From: Methylobacterium sp. Leaf104
Lineage (GTDB): Bacteria; Pseudomonadota; Alphaproteobacteria; Rhizobiales; Beijerinckiaceae
Reading direction: 5' to 3'
Length of the DNA stretch: 51,548 nt
Assembly: GCF_001422885.1 (NCBI RefSeq)
Contig: NZ_LMMZ01000002.1
Span: forward strand, 1-51,548
The notes under the pieces were generated by a model. It was not told where the DNA came from. It saw only the letters and a program-made list of their open reading frames with translations, and did no database searches. Below are positions 51,078 to 51,548 of this stretch, piece after piece. A program made the translations under genes and the position numbers. How positions within the stretch are numbered: position 1 is the stretch's first letter; the number at the start of each line of letters is the position of its first letter.

Positions 51078-51548
51078 TCAGTCGTCGTAGTCCATCATGC
51101 CGGAGGCGGCGTGGCCGCCCTCCATCAGGATCTCGCGCTTGCCGGCATGGTTGGCCGGGCCGACGATGCCCTCGATCTCCATCCGCTCCATGATCGAGGC
51201 GGCGCGGTTGTAGCCGATCTGCAGGCGGCGCTGGATGTAGCTCGTCGAGGCCTTGCGGTCGCGCATCACCACCTGCACGGCCTGGTCGTAGAGCTCGGCG
51301 CCGGGGTCGATGCCGCCGCTGCCCGCATAGGCGCCCGCGTCGAAGATCGGAGCGTCGCTGTCCTCGATCTCGGCGGCCTGGGCCTTCTCGGCCCGGTCGG
51401 CCTTGTCGGCCTTCGCGCCCTTGGCGGGCTTCTCGTCGCCGCTGCCGTCGTCGGCCGTGACGGCCTCGAGGTAGGAGGGCCGGCCCTGGCGCTTGAGGTG
51501 GGCGACCACGCTCTCGACCTCCGCATCCGAGCAGAACGGCCCGTGCAC
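51078..51548 (-). CDS. ftsK: DNA translocase FtsK, C-terminal part only
   Basis: The last 156 residues or so of FtsK; the rest is beyond the window. H-G-P-F-C-S-D-x-E-V-E-x-V-V ends the motor part, and S-T-S-Y-I-Q-R-R-L-Q-I-G-Y-N-R-A-A-S-I-M starts the gamma winged helix that reads polar KOPS sites. Between them is a Lys/Ala/Asp-rich stretch of about 40 residues. FtsK moves chromosome ends to the division septum. It is the first gene of ftsK-lolA. Confidence 0.94.
   Translation of the reverse strand: MHGPFCSDAEVESVVAHLKRQGRPSYLEAVTADDGSGDEKPAKGAKADKADRAEKAQAAEIEDSDAPIFDAGAYAGSGGIDPGAELYDQAVQVVMRDRKASTSYIQRRLQIGYNRAASIMERMEIEGIVGPANHAGKREILMEGGHAASGMMDYDD

Noticed and set aside
1..51548. CRISPR arrays, tRNA/rRNA genes, transposons, phage genes, riboswitches
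   Set aside because: Looked for regularly spaced repeats, cloverleaf-type ends, transposase motifs and known leader shapes by eye and found none. A covariance-model search could still find small RNAs I missed.

Overview
The window looks like chromosomal DNA of a Methylobacterium-type alphaproteobacterium (Hyphomicrobiales). It is very GC-rich, densely packed with many ATGA/GTGA start-stop overlaps, uses GTG starts in places, and carries family combinations typical of that order: argS / SPOR protein / nagZ / tatABC, a serS / surE / pcm / NlpD-like row, cysE with a DUF3126-type gene, and bacterial transglutaminase-like cysteine peptidases. I saw no insertion sequence, prophage, CRISPR array, rRNA or tRNA. 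The assignment is inference from gene content, not a database result.

Layout. 0-7.5 kb: a cut-off polysaccharide-export lipoprotein, an unusual membrane alpha/beta hydrolase, gluconokinase, a HAD phosphatase, a lytic transglycosylase, a BzdR-like regulator, cysE, a DUF3126-type gene and a small membrane protein. 7.6-9.2 kb: two tandem cysteine peptidase paralogues with a CtrA-like box. 9.5-16 kb: argS, SPOR protein, nagZ, tatABC (envelope and secretion). 16-25.7 kb: plsC, xth, btaAB (betaine lipid), a 31-residue peptide, an amino-acid permease, threonine aldolase, rpsO and pnp. 25.8-41.4 kb: a C-P lyase phosphonate system in two minus-strand blocks, phnGHIJKLMN (with divergent phnF) and DUF1045-hexapeptide-phnC-D-E1-E2, separated by an AraC-type regulator and a YgiQ radical-SAM gene. 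41.5-45.6 kb: small membrane, stress and transport genes, RidA and an orphan polyamine-type binding protein. 45.6-51.5 kb (minus): NlpD-like, pcm, surE, serS, lolA and the 3' end of ftsK.

Main theme: phosphate scarcity. btaAB (phosphorus-free membrane lipid) and the phosphonate uptake and cleavage genes are in one window. Pho-box-like sequences precede btaA, phnC and the DUF1045 gene, and a perfect inverted repeat suited to PhnF lies between phnF and phnG. The C-P lyase set has phnN but no phnP. The DUF1045 protein has the two HxT motifs of 2H phosphoesterases and is the best local candidate for the missing cyclic-phosphate hydrolysis. A hexapeptide acyltransferase may play the PhnO part. This alternative end of the pathway is the most interesting system in the window, but it is a hypothesis.

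Second theme: rearrangement. tatC is followed by plsC/xth, while serS-surE-pcm-NlpD sits about 32 kb away beside lolA-ftsK. Compared with the usual tatABC-serS and ftsK-lolA-xth orders (from memory of the group), this is what one inversion with ends near 16.0 and 50.0 kb would produce.
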